Part shown: one piece after another, positions 34,687 to 43,291 of the stretch
How the letters are laid out: each line of letters begins with the position of its first letter
Position numbering within the stretch: the stretch's first letter is position 1
From: Litoreibacter ponti
Lineage (GTDB): Bacteria; Pseudomonadota; Alphaproteobacteria; Rhodobacterales; Rhodobacteraceae
Direction: 5' to 3'
NCBI RefSeq assembly: GCF_003054285.1
Contig: NZ_QBKS01000002.1
Location: forward strand, 1-64,000
DNA length: 64,000 nt
Made by a program: the position numbers and the translations under genes
The notes under the pieces: model-generated
Databases searched by the model: none
What the model saw: only the letters and a program-made list of their open reading frames with translations
What the model was told of the DNA's origin: nothing

Positions 34687-35136
34687 ATGATGAATGCTGC
34701 CCTCCTCCGCCCCGTGGCCCTGGCGCTTGCCTGCGCGTGCCTGCCCTACACCGTCCATGCCGCCGAGCCGATTGTGCCGCTCGAACGCGTGATCTCGGGC
34801 GGGGCCGATGTCAGCACGGTGGCCTTGCATTGTGCGGGGCTGTTCCACTCGGTTCTTGATTTCGGCAGCGAGGTGCGGCTCGACGCCGAAAATATCGATG
34901 CTGCGAAGGCCAATGTCTCGCGCTTCCTGACGGCGGGGATCGATCTGCGTCTGAAGGCGGGCGGCGCGAGCGAGGCGCAGCTGCGTGACGCGGCGGTGAA
35001 GGAGGCCTTCGCCGTCTCCAGCCGCTACCACGCGCATTACACGGCTAATGTGAACGCCGGGCGCGAGCCCTATGCGACCGACAAGGTGTGGAACGAGGAT
35101 CTCGACGTCTGCCGAAATCTCGACGCGCAGCTCTAG
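34687..35136 (+). CDS. Small exported protein between cobS and cobT
   Basis: Protein of 149 residues with a signal peptide (hydrophobic about 8-24, cleavage near VHAAEP). The mature part is helical with one cysteine in ALHCAGLFH and one in LDVCRNLD, which could form a disulfide in the periplasm. No family recognised. It starts 113 bases after cobS behind a terminator, so it has its own promoter. The start may be the second of two adjacent ATGs (34690). Resembles the next small gene in layout, not clearly in sequence. Confidence 0.65.
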   Translation: MMNAALLRPVALALACACLPYTVHAAEPIVPLERVISGGADVSTVALHCAGLFHSVLDFGSEVRLDAENIDAAKANVSRFLTAGIDLRLKAGGASEAQLRDAAVKEAFAVSSRYHAHYTANVNAGREPYATDKVWNEDLDVCRNLDAQL

Positions 35137-35151
35137 TGTTCGCATGTGGCG

Positions 35152-35166
35152 TTAACGCTACATTTA
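35152..35166. promoter_or_regulatory. Imperfect CtrA-like box
   Basis: TTAACGCTACATTTA: TTAA-N7-TTTA, seven of eight half-site bases, 59 bases upstream of the next gene. A GCGCTTAATTGTTG stretch follows. Possibly regulatory. Confidence 0.3.
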
Positions 35167-35224
35167 CCCTGTTTTTGCATAGCGCTTAATTGTTGAGCTA
35201 CTTTTTGGGGCTAAGCTCCAAAAC

Positions 35225-35677
35225 ATGCGCGGTATACGAACATATACAATCGCTCTGCTTCTGGGGATGGGCCTCGCGGCGCAGGCCGCCGCATTTCCCA
35301 ATTCCCCCTCGCAACGCGCGCAGCTTTTTGCCACCTGTGCCGGGCGGCTTGGCGCGCTGGAGGAGCATCAACGCATGTTCGATGGCCCCGCCTCGGAACG
35401 CACACTAGCCTTCAAGCAGCAATTCGAAGCCTTGCTGGACGCGGTGATGCCGGATGCGATGGAATACGGCATGCCCGGAAGGCTGGCATTGACCTGGCGG
35501 ATCACGGCCAAAATGGCGCAATCGCGCCTGCTGACCCGCGCAACCTTCGCACAAGACCCGCGCAGCGTGGCGCTGGCGCGGGAGGCCTCGGCGCAACTGA
35601 TCGCAGAGTGCAATGAGGTCGTTTTGCCGCCCGCCTCCGCGCCAAATGGCATGGTCTTCCCCGCCAAAGCACCCTAG
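35225..35677 (+). CDS. Second small exported protein before cobT
   Basis: Protein of 150 residues with a signal peptide (hydrophobic about 8-22, cleavage near AQAAAF). The mature part has two cysteines, one in LFATCAGRLGALEEH and one in LIAECNEV, and is helical. No family recognised. The layout (signal, early ATCAGRL, late C) echoes the preceding gene, which has HCAGLF and VCRNL at matching places, so the two may be distant paralogues. An imperfect CtrA-like box lies upstream; cobT starts 30 bases after. Confidence 0.65.
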   Translation: MRGIRTYTIALLLGMGLAAQAAAFPNSPSQRAQLFATCAGRLGALEEHQRMFDGPASERTLAFKQQFEALLDAVMPDAMEYGMPGRLALTWRITAKMAQSRLLTRATFAQDPRSVALAREASAQLIAECNEVVLPPASAPNGMVFPAKAP

Positions 35678-35707
35678 ATTGCGCCCTGAGAGATCAGGAC
35701 GTGAGAC

Positions 35708-37585
35708 ATGGCGCAAAACGACAACCCCGCAGACCCGTTCAAGAAGGCGCTGGCCGAAGCGACGAAGACGCTCGCCAACGACCCGGATCTGGGCGTGGCC
35801 TATTCCGTTGACCCGCCGGGGATGACCAATGACCAGGTGCGCCTGCCGCAGGTGACGCGCCGCATGACGCGTCAGGAAGTGCTGATGGCGCGTGGGACCG
35901 CGGATGCCTTCGCGCTGCGCCGCCGCTTCCACAACCCCTCCACCAATGCGCGCTACGAGCCACAGGGCAACATGGCGCGTGATCTGTACGATGCGATGGA
36001 GACCGCGCGCTGCGAGGCGATGGGCGCGCGCACCATGCCCGGCACGGCGGGCAATATCGACGCCAAGATCGGCTCGGAGGCGGAGCGCAAGGGATACGGC
36101 CAGATCACCGAGGCGAGCCAGGCGCCCCTATCGGTCGCCGCGGGCTACCTGATCCGCCATCTCGCCACGGGCCGCGAATTGCCCGCCGACGCGGCGAACG
36201 TCATGAACCTGTGGAAGGATTTCATCGAAGGCGCCGCGGGCGGCACGCTGGAGGACCTGCAGGACGTGCTGTCCGATCAGGGCAAGTTCGCAAAGTTCGC
36301 GCGCCAGGTGATTGATGATCTGGGCTATGGCGACCAACTGGGCGACGACCCGGACGACATCGACGAAGACCAGGAAGACGAGGCGTCTGAGGATCAAGAC
36401 GAGCAGGAAGCCGACGAGGACAGCAACCCCGACAAGGAAGACAATTCCGAGGACGAGGAAGCCTCCGCCGAGCAGAGCCAGGAACAACAGGACGACGCCA
36501 GCCAGGCGACGGTTAACCTTGACGACATGGCCGATGCGGAGATGTCTGAGGAAGCCGAGATGCCCGAGGGCGAGGCGCCGATGGACCCGCCCCCGCCGCC
36601 GCCCCATTCGGATGCGGACCCGAACTACACCGTGTACTCGACTGAAAATGATGAAGAAATCCGCGCTGAAGAGCTGGCGGAGCCTGCCGAGCTGGAGCGC
36701 CTGCGCGCCTATCTCGACCAACAGTTGGAGCCCCTGAAGGGCGCGGTCTCGCGCCTTGCCAACAAGCTGCAGCGCCGCCTGCAGGCGCAGCAGAACCGGT
36801 CCTGGGAGTTCGATCTGGAGGAAGGCATCCTTGATGCCGGACGCCTCGCCCGTGTCGTGGTCAGCCCGACCACGCCGCTGAGCTTCAAGCAGGAAAAAGA
36901 CATGGAGTTCCGCGACACCTGCGTGACGCTTCTGCTCGACAATTCCGGCTCAATGCGCGGGCGGCCGATCTCGATCGCGGCGATCTGCGCGGACGTGCTG
37001 GCGCGCACCTTGGAGCGCTGCCAGGTGAAGACGGAAATTCTGGGCTTCACGACGAAGGCCTGGAAAGGTGGCATTTGCCGCGAGACGTGGCTCGCCGAAG
37101 GCCGCGCACAAGCGCCGGGCCGCCTGAACGATCTGCGCCACATCATCTACAAAAGCGCCGACGCCCCGTGGCGCCGAGCGCGGCCCAATCTTGGGCTGAT
37201 GATGAAAGAGGGGCTGCTGAAGGAAAACATCGATGGCGAGGCGCTGGAATGGGCCCATCGCCGGATGCTGGGCCGCCCGGAGGCGCGCAAGATCCTGATG
37301 GTGATCTCGGACGGTGCGCCGGTGGACGATTCCACCCTGTCGGTGAACCCGGCGAACTACCTCGAAAAGCACCTGCGTGACGTGATCGCCATGGTCGAAA
37401 AACGCCGCGCGGTGGAGCTGATCGCCGTGGGCATCGGCCACGACGTCACCCGCTATTACGACCGCGCCGTGACGATCACGGATGTGGAGCAGTTGGCCGG
37501 CGCGATGACCGAGCAGCTGGCGGCTCTGTTTGACAGCGACCCGCGCGCCCGTGCCCGGGTCATGGGCATGAAGCGGGCCAGCTAG
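35708..37585 (+). CDS. cobT: Cobaltochelatase subunit CobT
   Basis: Protein of 625 residues. A long acidic Asp/Glu/Gln-rich linker (about 215-310) separates the N-terminal part from the C-terminal VWA domain, whose MIDAS motif DNSGS is at 411-415. It forms the CobST AAA+ assembly that drives CobN in cobalt insertion during aerobic vitamin B12 synthesis. An AGGACG lies upstream of the ATG. The next gene starts 10 bases downstream, probably co-transcribed. Confidence 0.95.
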   Translation: MAQNDNPADPFKKALAEATKTLANDPDLGVAYSVDPPGMTNDQVRLPQVTRRMTRQEVLMARGTADAFALRRRFHNPSTNARYEPQGNMARDLYDAMETARCEAMGARTMPGTAGNIDAKIGSEAERKGYGQITEASQAPLSVAAGYLIRHLATGRELPADAANVMNLWKDFIEGAAGGTLEDLQDVLSDQGKFAKFARQVIDDLGYGDQLGDDPDDIDEDQEDEASEDQDEQEADEDSNPDKEDNSEDEEASAEQSQEQQDDASQATVNLDDMADAEMSEEAEMPEGEAPMDPPPPPPHSDADPNYTVYSTENDEEIRAEELAEPAELERLRAYLDQQLEPLKGAVSRLANKLQRRLQAQQNRSWEFDLEEGILDAGRLARVVVSPTTPLSFKQEKDMEFRDTCVTLLLDNSGSMRGRPISIAAICADVLARTLERCQVKTEILGFTTKAWKGGICRETWLAEGRAQAPGRLNDLRHIIYKSADAPWRRARPNLGLMMKEGLLKENIDGEALEWAHRRMLGRPEARKILMVISDGAPVDDSTLSVNPANYLEKHLRDVIAMVEKRRAVELIAVGIGHDVTRYYDRAVTITDVEQLAGAMTEQLAALFDSDPRARARVMGMKRAS

Positions 37586-37595
37586 GTCAGGCCCG

Positions 37596-38012
37596 ATGGA
37601 CGCGGACGCGGAATTTCAAACCTTCCTCGACGCGATTTCGGACTGTTTCATCGCCCGCGACTTCGACGCATGGCAGGCGCACATCTTGCTGCCTTTCTCG
37701 ATGGTGACCCGCGCCGGACCGCAGCTTTTCGACACGCCCGACGCGCTGCGCAGCAATTTCGACCACTACCTGCAAGCCTGCGACGCGATGCAGCTTGACT
37801 TGATCTACCGCAAGCCGCTGGCGCTGGAGCGCAGCATGGACGGCACCTGGGTCGGCACGTACGAGACCAGCCTGCTGTCGGGGGGCAAGCGGGCAACGGC
37901 GGCCTACACGTCCTCGGCCCTGTTGGAGGTCGTGGACGGGCGCTTCAAGATGCGCTCGATCCTGAATGCGCGCGGCCATACCGACTGGACCGGAGTGGCC
38001 GCCAAAAGCTGA
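37596..38012 (+). CDS. NTF2/SnoaL-like small protein
   Basis: Protein of 138 residues. Pattern FLDAISDCFIARDFDAWQAHILLPFSMVT followed by beta strands and a late SSALLEVVDGRFKMRSIL looks like an NTF2-like (SnoaL) cone fold, but no active-site residues are conserved enough to name a function. It follows cobT by 10 bases. The downstream aminopeptidase starts 37 bases later. Confidence 0.65.
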   Translation: MDADAEFQTFLDAISDCFIARDFDAWQAHILLPFSMVTRAGPQLFDTPDALRSNFDHYLQACDAMQLDLIYRKPLALERSMDGTWVGTYETSLLSGGKRATAAYTSSALLEVVDGRFKMRSILNARGHTDWTGVAAKS

Positions 38013-38049
38013 GCTTGCGGCCCGGCGCGATTGCCCGCAAATTGCGGCC

Positions 38050-39807
38050 ATGTTTCAAAGTTTCGACGACGCGACGTCCCCCGACCAAGGCCCTCCCCGT
38101 CTCGCCGCCCTGCGCGAAGAGCTTGCGCGCGAAGGCTATGACGGCTTCCTGATCCCCCGCGCCGATGCGCATCAGGGCGAATATGTGGCGCCGTGCGACG
38201 ACCGGCTGGCGTGGCTTACGGGCTTCACCGGCTCTGCGGGCTTTTGCGCCGCGTTGCGCGACCAAGCGGGCGTCTTCATCGACGGGCGCTACCGGGTGCA
38301 GGTGAAGGATCAGGTGGCGCTGGACCATTTCACCCCGGTGCATTGGCCGGAGACCCAAGCGGGACCCTGGCTGAAAGACGCGCTGCCCGAGCCCCACAAT
38401 ATGGCCTATGACCCCTGGCTGCATACGCAGGCGGAGGTCGAGAAAATCCGCGACGCGGGCGTGACGCTTGTCGAGACCGACAATCTTGTCGACCGCATCT
38501 GGGAGGACCGCCCCGCCCCACCACAAGGCCGCGCCGAGGCACAGCCGCTGGAGCTGTCGGGCAAAAGCTCCGGTGACAAGCGCAAAGAGATCGCGGCGAT
38601 CCTGAAGGACGCAGGCCACGATGCGGCCGTGCTGACCCTGCCCGACAGCATCTCGTGGCTTTTGAACATTCGCGGCTCCGACATTCCACGTAACCCGGTG
38701 GTGCAGTGTTTCGCGATCCTCCACGCTGACGCCCGGGTGGATCTGTTCATAGATCCCGAGAAGGTCGCGCATCTGGGGCCCGATCCGGCAATTGACCAAC
38801 ACCCGCCCGACGCGTTTGCCGATGCGCTCGCGGCACTGACAGGCACGATCCGGGTGGACCGGGGCAGCGCGCCCGCGGCGGTCTCCCAGCTGATCGAGGC
38901 GGAGATCGCCTATGCGCAGGACCCCTGCGTGCTGCCCAAGGCGATCAAGAACCCGACCGAGATCGAGGGCACCCGCACGGCCCATATCCGCGACGCGCAC
39001 GCGATGGTGGAATTCCTCGCCTGGCTGGACAAACAGGGCCCCGGGCTGACCGAGATCGACGTAGTGACCGCGCTGGAGGGCTTCCGGTCCAAGACCAACG
39101 CGCTGCGCGACATCAGCTTCGACACGATCGCGGGCGCTGGCCCGCACGGGGCTGTGGTGCATTACCGCTGCACGACCTCGACCAACCGGGCGGTCAAGGC
39201 GGGGGAGCTGCTGCTGGTCGACAGCGGCGGACAATATGTGGACGGCACGACCGATATCACCCGCACGACGGTGATCGGTCGGCCCAGCCGCGAGCAGCAG
39301 GAATGCTACACGCTGGTGCTGCAAGGGATGATCGCGATCAGCCAAGCGCGTTTCCCACGTGGCGTGGCTGGGCGCGATATCGATGCACTGGCCCGGGCGC
39401 CGTTGTGGCGGCATGGGCTGGATTACGACCATGGGACGGGCCATGGCGTGGGCGTCTATCTGTGCGTACATGAAGGACCGCAGCGCCTGTCACGCATCTC
39501 GGAGGTGCCGCTGGAGCCGGGAATGATCCTGTCCAACGAGCCGGGCTACTACCGCGAGGGCGCATTCGGCATCCGGATCGAGAACCTTATCGTCGTGCAG
39601 GAGGCGCCAGAGCTGGGCGACAGGCGCGACCAGCTGAGCTTCGAGACGCTGACATGGGTGCCGTTCGAGCGCCGTCTGATCCTGCGCGATATGCTCGCGC
39701 CCCATGAGATCGAGTGGATCAACGGCTATCACGCCGAGATCTGGGAGAAGCTGGAGCTGTCGGGTGCTGCGCGCGACTGGCTGGATGCCGCCTGCGCGCC
39801 GCTTTGA
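38050..39807 (+). CDS. Aminopeptidase P family metallopeptidase (Xaa-Pro)
   Basis: Protein of 585 residues, the long form typical of eukaryote-like and alphaproteobacterial aminopeptidase P. Two creatinase-like N-terminal domains (1-300) precede the pita-bread M24 domain with metal ligands in LLVDSGGQYVDGTTDITRT, GTGHGVG, SNEPGYY and IRIENL. It removes N-terminal residues before proline, with dinuclear metal. The start at 38050 follows the natural frame; upstream open sequence overlaps the preceding gene. Confidence 0.92.
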   Translation: MFQSFDDATSPDQGPPRLAALREELAREGYDGFLIPRADAHQGEYVAPCDDRLAWLTGFTGSAGFCAALRDQAGVFIDGRYRVQVKDQVALDHFTPVHWPETQAGPWLKDALPEPHNMAYDPWLHTQAEVEKIRDAGVTLVETDNLVDRIWEDRPAPPQGRAEAQPLELSGKSSGDKRKEIAAILKDAGHDAAVLTLPDSISWLLNIRGSDIPRNPVVQCFAILHADARVDLFIDPEKVAHLGPDPAIDQHPPDAFADALAALTGTIRVDRGSAPAAVSQLIEAEIAYAQDPCVLPKAIKNPTEIEGTRTAHIRDAHAMVEFLAWLDKQGPGLTEIDVVTALEGFRSKTNALRDISFDTIAGAGPHGAVVHYRCTTSTNRAVKAGELLLVDSGGQYVDGTTDITRTTVIGRPSREQQECYTLVLQGMIAISQARFPRGVAGRDIDALARAPLWRHGLDYDHGTGHGVGVYLCVHEGPQRLSRISEVPLEPGMILSNEPGYYREGAFGIRIENLIVVQEAPELGDRRDQLSFETLTWVPFERRLILRDMLAPHEIEWINGYHAEIWEKLELSGAARDWLDAACAPL

Positions 39808-39814
39808 GCGGGGC

Positions 39815-39881
39815 CAAATTCTTTTGAAGAATTTGCGCTCAGACTTTCCGTGAAAGTCTGGCTTGCGCAACCTGCGGTTGC
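39815..39881. repeat. Three consecutive palindromes after aminopeptidase P
   Basis: Inverted repeats at 39815-39835 (9-base arms, 3-base centre), 39840-39860 (9-base arms, CGT centre) and 39867-39881 (6-base arms, 3-base centre). They share architecture, not sequence. The gene ends just upstream and DUF427 follows 86 bases downstream. Confidence 0.75.
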
Positions 39882-39967
39882 TGCAAGTTGTGTCTTTTCA
39901 AGCTGACACGAAACTGTCATGTTCCCCCTCTAGCACACATTGAGATGACCTAAAGGAGGCTCCGCCC

Positions 39968-40309
39968 ATGGCCGACCACATCAAATTGCGCGCCGCAACA
40001 GGCACTTACTCGATCCGCGCCGCGGGGGCCGTGTTGGGCGAAAGTAGCAATGTCATCGAGCTGAGCGAAGGGGATCACGCGCTCGTGCTCTACGTTCCGC
40101 GCGCCGATCTGGCCATGGCGTTCTTTGAGCAAACCGACACCAAGACCACCTGCCCGCACAAGGGCGAGGCCAGCTATTTCACGCTGCACGCGAAAAGCGG
40201 CCCGATCGAGGATGCCGCCTGGTCCTACGAGACGCCGAAGGAGGGCCTTGAGCGGATCGCCGGGCATCTGGCGTTCTATCCCGAAAAGGTGACCGTCGAG
40301 GCCGTGTGA
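39968..40309 (+). CDS. DUF427-domain protein
   Basis: Protein of 113 residues, a single DUF427 fold: KLRAATGTYSIRAAGAVLGES, LVLYVPRADLAMAFFEQTDTKTTCPHKGEASYF, AAWSYETPKEGLERIAGHLAFYP. The TCPHKG motif is characteristic. AAAGGAGG precedes the start. Function unknown. It ends five bases before the aminotransferase start, so the two are co-transcribed. Confidence 0.9.
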   Translation: MADHIKLRAATGTYSIRAAGAVLGESSNVIELSEGDHALVLYVPRADLAMAFFEQTDTKTTCPHKGEASYFTLHAKSGPIEDAAWSYETPKEGLERIAGHLAFYPEKVTVEAV

Positions 40310-40313
40310 CGCG

Positions 40314-41432
40314 ATGCAGATCGAGCCGTTCGGGGTCGAGATATGGATGAACGCGTGGGAGACCCGCTGCACCCATAATCTGGGCGAAACCTGCGTCGAG
40401 AGCCTGACCATCGAAGAGCTGCTGTCCCTGTCGGGCCGCAACGAGACCGATCTGTCCGCGCTTTTGGCCCTGAAGATGACCTATGGCGACATTCGCGGCT
40501 CGGACCGGTTGCTGTCGGCCATCGCGGGGCTTTATTCCAAGCAAGGCCCTGAGAACCTGATCACCACCCATGGCACCATCGGGGCCAATATGCTGGTGCA
40601 TAAGGCGTTGATTTCAAGCGGTGATCATGTGGTCGCCGTGGTGCCGAGCTACCAGCAGCACTACTCCATTCCGGCCAGCATCGGCGCGGAGGTCGACAAG
40701 CTTTGGCTGCGGGAGGAAGACCGCTTCCTGCCCGATCTCGACCGCCTGCGCGCGCTGGTCCGCCCTGACACGCGGCTGATCGCGCTGACCAATCCGAACA
40801 ACCCGACCGGCGCGCTGATCGAGCGGGAGATTCTGCTGGAGATCGCGGAAATCGCGCGCGAGGTGGATGCGTGGCTGCTGTGTGATGAGGTCTATCGCGG
40901 CACGGATCAGGACGGCTCCGGCATGACGGATGCGGTGGCGGATCTGTACGAGAAAGGCATCTCGACCTGCGGGATGTCGAAGGCGTTCTCGCTTGCGGGG
41001 TTGCGGCTGGGGTGGGTTGCAGGACCTGCCGAGGTGATCGAGGCGGTGGAGCGACACCGCGACTACGACACGATCTCCATCGGGCGCATCGACGACCATT
41101 TCGCGACGCTCGCGCTGGAGAATCGAGACCGCATCCTGGCCCGATCCCGCGCGATCACGCGTGGCAACCTGGCCATCCTGAGCGACTGGGTCGCGGGGGA
41201 GCCACGCGTGTCCTGGGTCAAGCCGCGCTCTGGCACGGTGACGCTGTTGCGGATCGATATGGCGGAGGGATCGGAGGCCTTTTGTCGGGGGCTGCTGCAG
41301 GAAACCGGTGTGCTGTTCACCCCCGGCGCCGCGTTCGGCATGGAAGGATATGTGCGGATCGGGTTTGCCAATCCGGAAGCCGACTTGCGGGCGGGGTTGG
41401 CGCGGGTCTCTGACTATCTGGCGCGTGGCTAG
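40314..41432 (+). CDS. Class I/II PLP aminotransferase
   Basis: Protein of 372 residues. The PLP lysine is K223 in GMSKAFSLAGLRLGW; NPNNPTG is at 160-166, DEVY at 191-194 and the late YVRIGFAN supplies the substrate arginine. It transfers an amino group between an amino acid and a 2-oxoacid; the specific substrate is unknown (alanine- or aspartate-type, or C-S lyase). It follows DUF427 with a five-base gap. Confidence 0.9.
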   Translation: MQIEPFGVEIWMNAWETRCTHNLGETCVESLTIEELLSLSGRNETDLSALLALKMTYGDIRGSDRLLSAIAGLYSKQGPENLITTHGTIGANMLVHKALISSGDHVVAVVPSYQQHYSIPASIGAEVDKLWLREEDRFLPDLDRLRALVRPDTRLIALTNPNNPTGALIEREILLEIAEIAREVDAWLLCDEVYRGTDQDGSGMTDAVADLYEKGISTCGMSKAFSLAGLRLGWVAGPAEVIEAVERHRDYDTISIGRIDDHFATLALENRDRILARSRAITRGNLAILSDWVAGEPRVSWVKPRSGTVTLLRIDMAEGSEAFCRGLLQETGVLFTPGAAFGMEGYVRIGFANPEADLRAGLARVSDYLARG

Positions 41433-41446
41433 CGGCGAGATAGTCC

Positions 41447-41467
41447 GTATTTTTGGAACAAAGAAAG
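41447..41467 (+). repeat. Dispersed GTATTTNNGGAACAAAGAAAG motif, copy 3
   Basis: GTATTTTTGGAACAAAGAAAG on the plus strand, between the aminotransferase stop and the convergent ClC gene. Differs from copy 1 by one base. Confidence 0.65.
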
Positions 41468-41478
41468 ACGTGAGCGCG

Positions 41479-43182
41479 CTATGAGTGCTCTTCCGCTGCG
41501 GTGGCGGCAAGCGCGCGGTTGTATTGTTTGAGCGCGTCGACCTGGAAGAGCGCGCCGTGGATTTCGGGCGGCACGCCCTCGTCTCCGACGGAAACCACCG
41601 GCAGGAAGGCGCGGTTGGTACGCTCGAAGATCGGCATGGCGTCCTCCAGCGTCGCGTTGGGACCGATGAAGTGGCCTTGGGCGATGGCGTCCCAGATCGC
41701 GTCATCATCTGCACCTTCTGGGTGGTCGCCTTTGCGCATCACATTGGCCACACGGAACATCGACAGAAGGTAGGCCTGCGGGCCTGCGGCGAGATGCGTG
41801 CCACGCCGCTCGAGCTGAGTGAGAAAGAAGGAGCGGTCGACCAGCCCGCCCGCGATGGCGGTCGAGAGCGACACAGCGACCATCACGGCGAGGCCGGTTT
41901 GCCAGTCGCCTGTGAGCTCAAACACGATGAGCGTGGTGGAAATCGGCGCGCCGAGCACCGCGGCGGCCACCGCGCCCATCCCTGCGAGCGCATAGAGCGT
42001 CTCGGATCCGGAGATGTCGGGGAGCAGCCCGGTGGCGATCCCGCCGAAGGCGAGGCCCGTCAACGCGCCGACCATGAGCGAGGGTGAAAACACCCCGCCG
42101 CCCATGCGGCCCGCCATGGTGATGGCGACGGCGGCGACCTTGAGCACGGCAAAAATCACCGCCTCGTAGAGGATCAGCTCGCCCGTCAGCGCCGCGGACG
42201 TTGTGCCGTAGCCGACCCCGATGATGTGCGGAAACCAGATCGCCATCAGGCCCAGCAGCGCACCGGCACAGGCCGGGCGCAGCCAGCGTGGCATGCCGGT
42301 CTGGCGCTGCACATAGGTGCCGAGATCGTCGGTCCAGAAGATCGCGCGCATCAGGGCCACGGCCACGAGGCCGCAGACGATGCCGAGGATCAGGAAGGCG
42401 GGCAGCTCGACATAGAAATCGAGCGTGTTGGCCTCTGGCAGCGCAAACTCGGTCACGTCGCCAAAGGCCAGCCGGTTGATCACCGTGCCCGCGGCGGACG
42501 CAATGACGATGGGCGCGAAGGCGTGGATGGCGAAGTGGCGCAGCACGACCTCCAGCGCGAAAAGCGCGCCGGCGATGGGCGCATTGAAACTGGCGGAGAC
42601 GGCCGCGGCCACGGCGCAGCCCAAAAGGTCGCGCCCGGTGATGCCGTCGGCCTTGATCAGCCCGCAGGCCCAGCTGGAGATTACCGCGGCCAGGTGCACG
42701 ACCGGGCCTTCCCGGCCCGACGAGCCGCCGGAGCTGAGCGTGATCAGCGAGGCGGCGGCGGAGGCGAGCCCTGCCCGCTTCTCGACCCGGCCATTGTTCA
42801 TCGCGGCCCCCTCGATCACATCGGCGACCGAGCGGACCCGCCCGTCATCGGTGAACAGGTGCAGGATGATGCCGGTGATCAACCCGCCCGTGATCGGGAT
42901 CAGCACAATCCAGTACCACTCCAGATCGGTGACGAATTCCTGCAGCTCGCGGATGTCTTTGGCGTCGTAGAGCACGCCCTGCAGCCACTCGATCCCCTTG
43001 CGAAAGAACAGCGCGGCGAAGCCCGCGCCGATGCCGATCAGGAGGGCGATGAACCAGAATTGCAGCTGGGAAGGCCCCTTGTGACGCAGGAGACGCCAGC
43101 CATCCCGGCACGCCATCAGGGCTTCGTCGAGCTGCTGGCTGGCGAATCCCTTGGGGCGGTCAGGAGGTATGTGCTCGGCCAT
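41479..43182 (-). CDS. ClC-type chloride channel/H+-Cl- antiporter with C-terminal CBS-like region
   Basis: Protein of 567 residues. Multiple hydrophobic helices cover about 40-450, with the GREGP motif at 156-160 (E158, the gating glutamate), a FALEV helix that may hold the proton glutamate, and a GGGVFSPSL motif. These suggest a Cl-/H+ exchanger. The C-terminal 100 residues have a single CBS-like part (VMRKGDHPEG ... LPVVSVGDEG). The start at 43182 is MAEHIPPDRP; the longer frame reads into the palindrome pair. Oriented with recN. Confidence 0.92.
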   Translation of the reverse strand: MAEHIPPDRPKGFASQQLDEALMACRDGWRLLRHKGPSQLQFWFIALLIGIGAGFAALFFRKGIEWLQGVLYDAKDIRELQEFVTDLEWYWIVLIPITGGLITGIILHLFTDDGRVRSVADVIEGAAMNNGRVEKRAGLASAAASLITLSSGGSSGREGPVVHLAAVISSWACGLIKADGITGRDLLGCAVAAAVSASFNAPIAGALFALEVVLRHFAIHAFAPIVIASAAGTVINRLAFGDVTEFALPEANTLDFYVELPAFLILGIVCGLVAVALMRAIFWTDDLGTYVQRQTGMPRWLRPACAGALLGLMAIWFPHIIGVGYGTTSAALTGELILYEAVIFAVLKVAAVAITMAGRMGGGVFSPSLMVGALTGLAFGGIATGLLPDISGSETLYALAGMGAVAAAVLGAPISTTLIVFELTGDWQTGLAVMVAVSLSTAIAGGLVDRSFFLTQLERRGTHLAAGPQAYLLSMFRVANVMRKGDHPEGADDDAIWDAIAQGHFIGPNATLEDAMPIFERTNRAFLPVVSVGDEGVPPEIHGALFQVDALKQYNRALAATAAEEHS

Positions 43183-43250
43183 GGGTCCCCGGCGTGCCGT
43201 GCTGCGGTGCAACAGTCTTATGACAAAGCTGTGGGATGGTCTAGGCGAGG

Positions 43251-43291
43251 AAGCCCGTTGCAACGGGCTTTAAGCGCCTTCCAAGGCGCTT
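43251..43291. repeat. Two abutting perfect palindromes at the recN 3' end
   Basis: 43251-43270 is a perfect 20-base palindrome (10-base arms, no spacer); 43272-43291 has 9-base arms and a CC centre and touches the recN stop codon. Together with similar groups at 16906-16975 and 39815-39881 they form a recurring element type. Confidence 0.8.
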
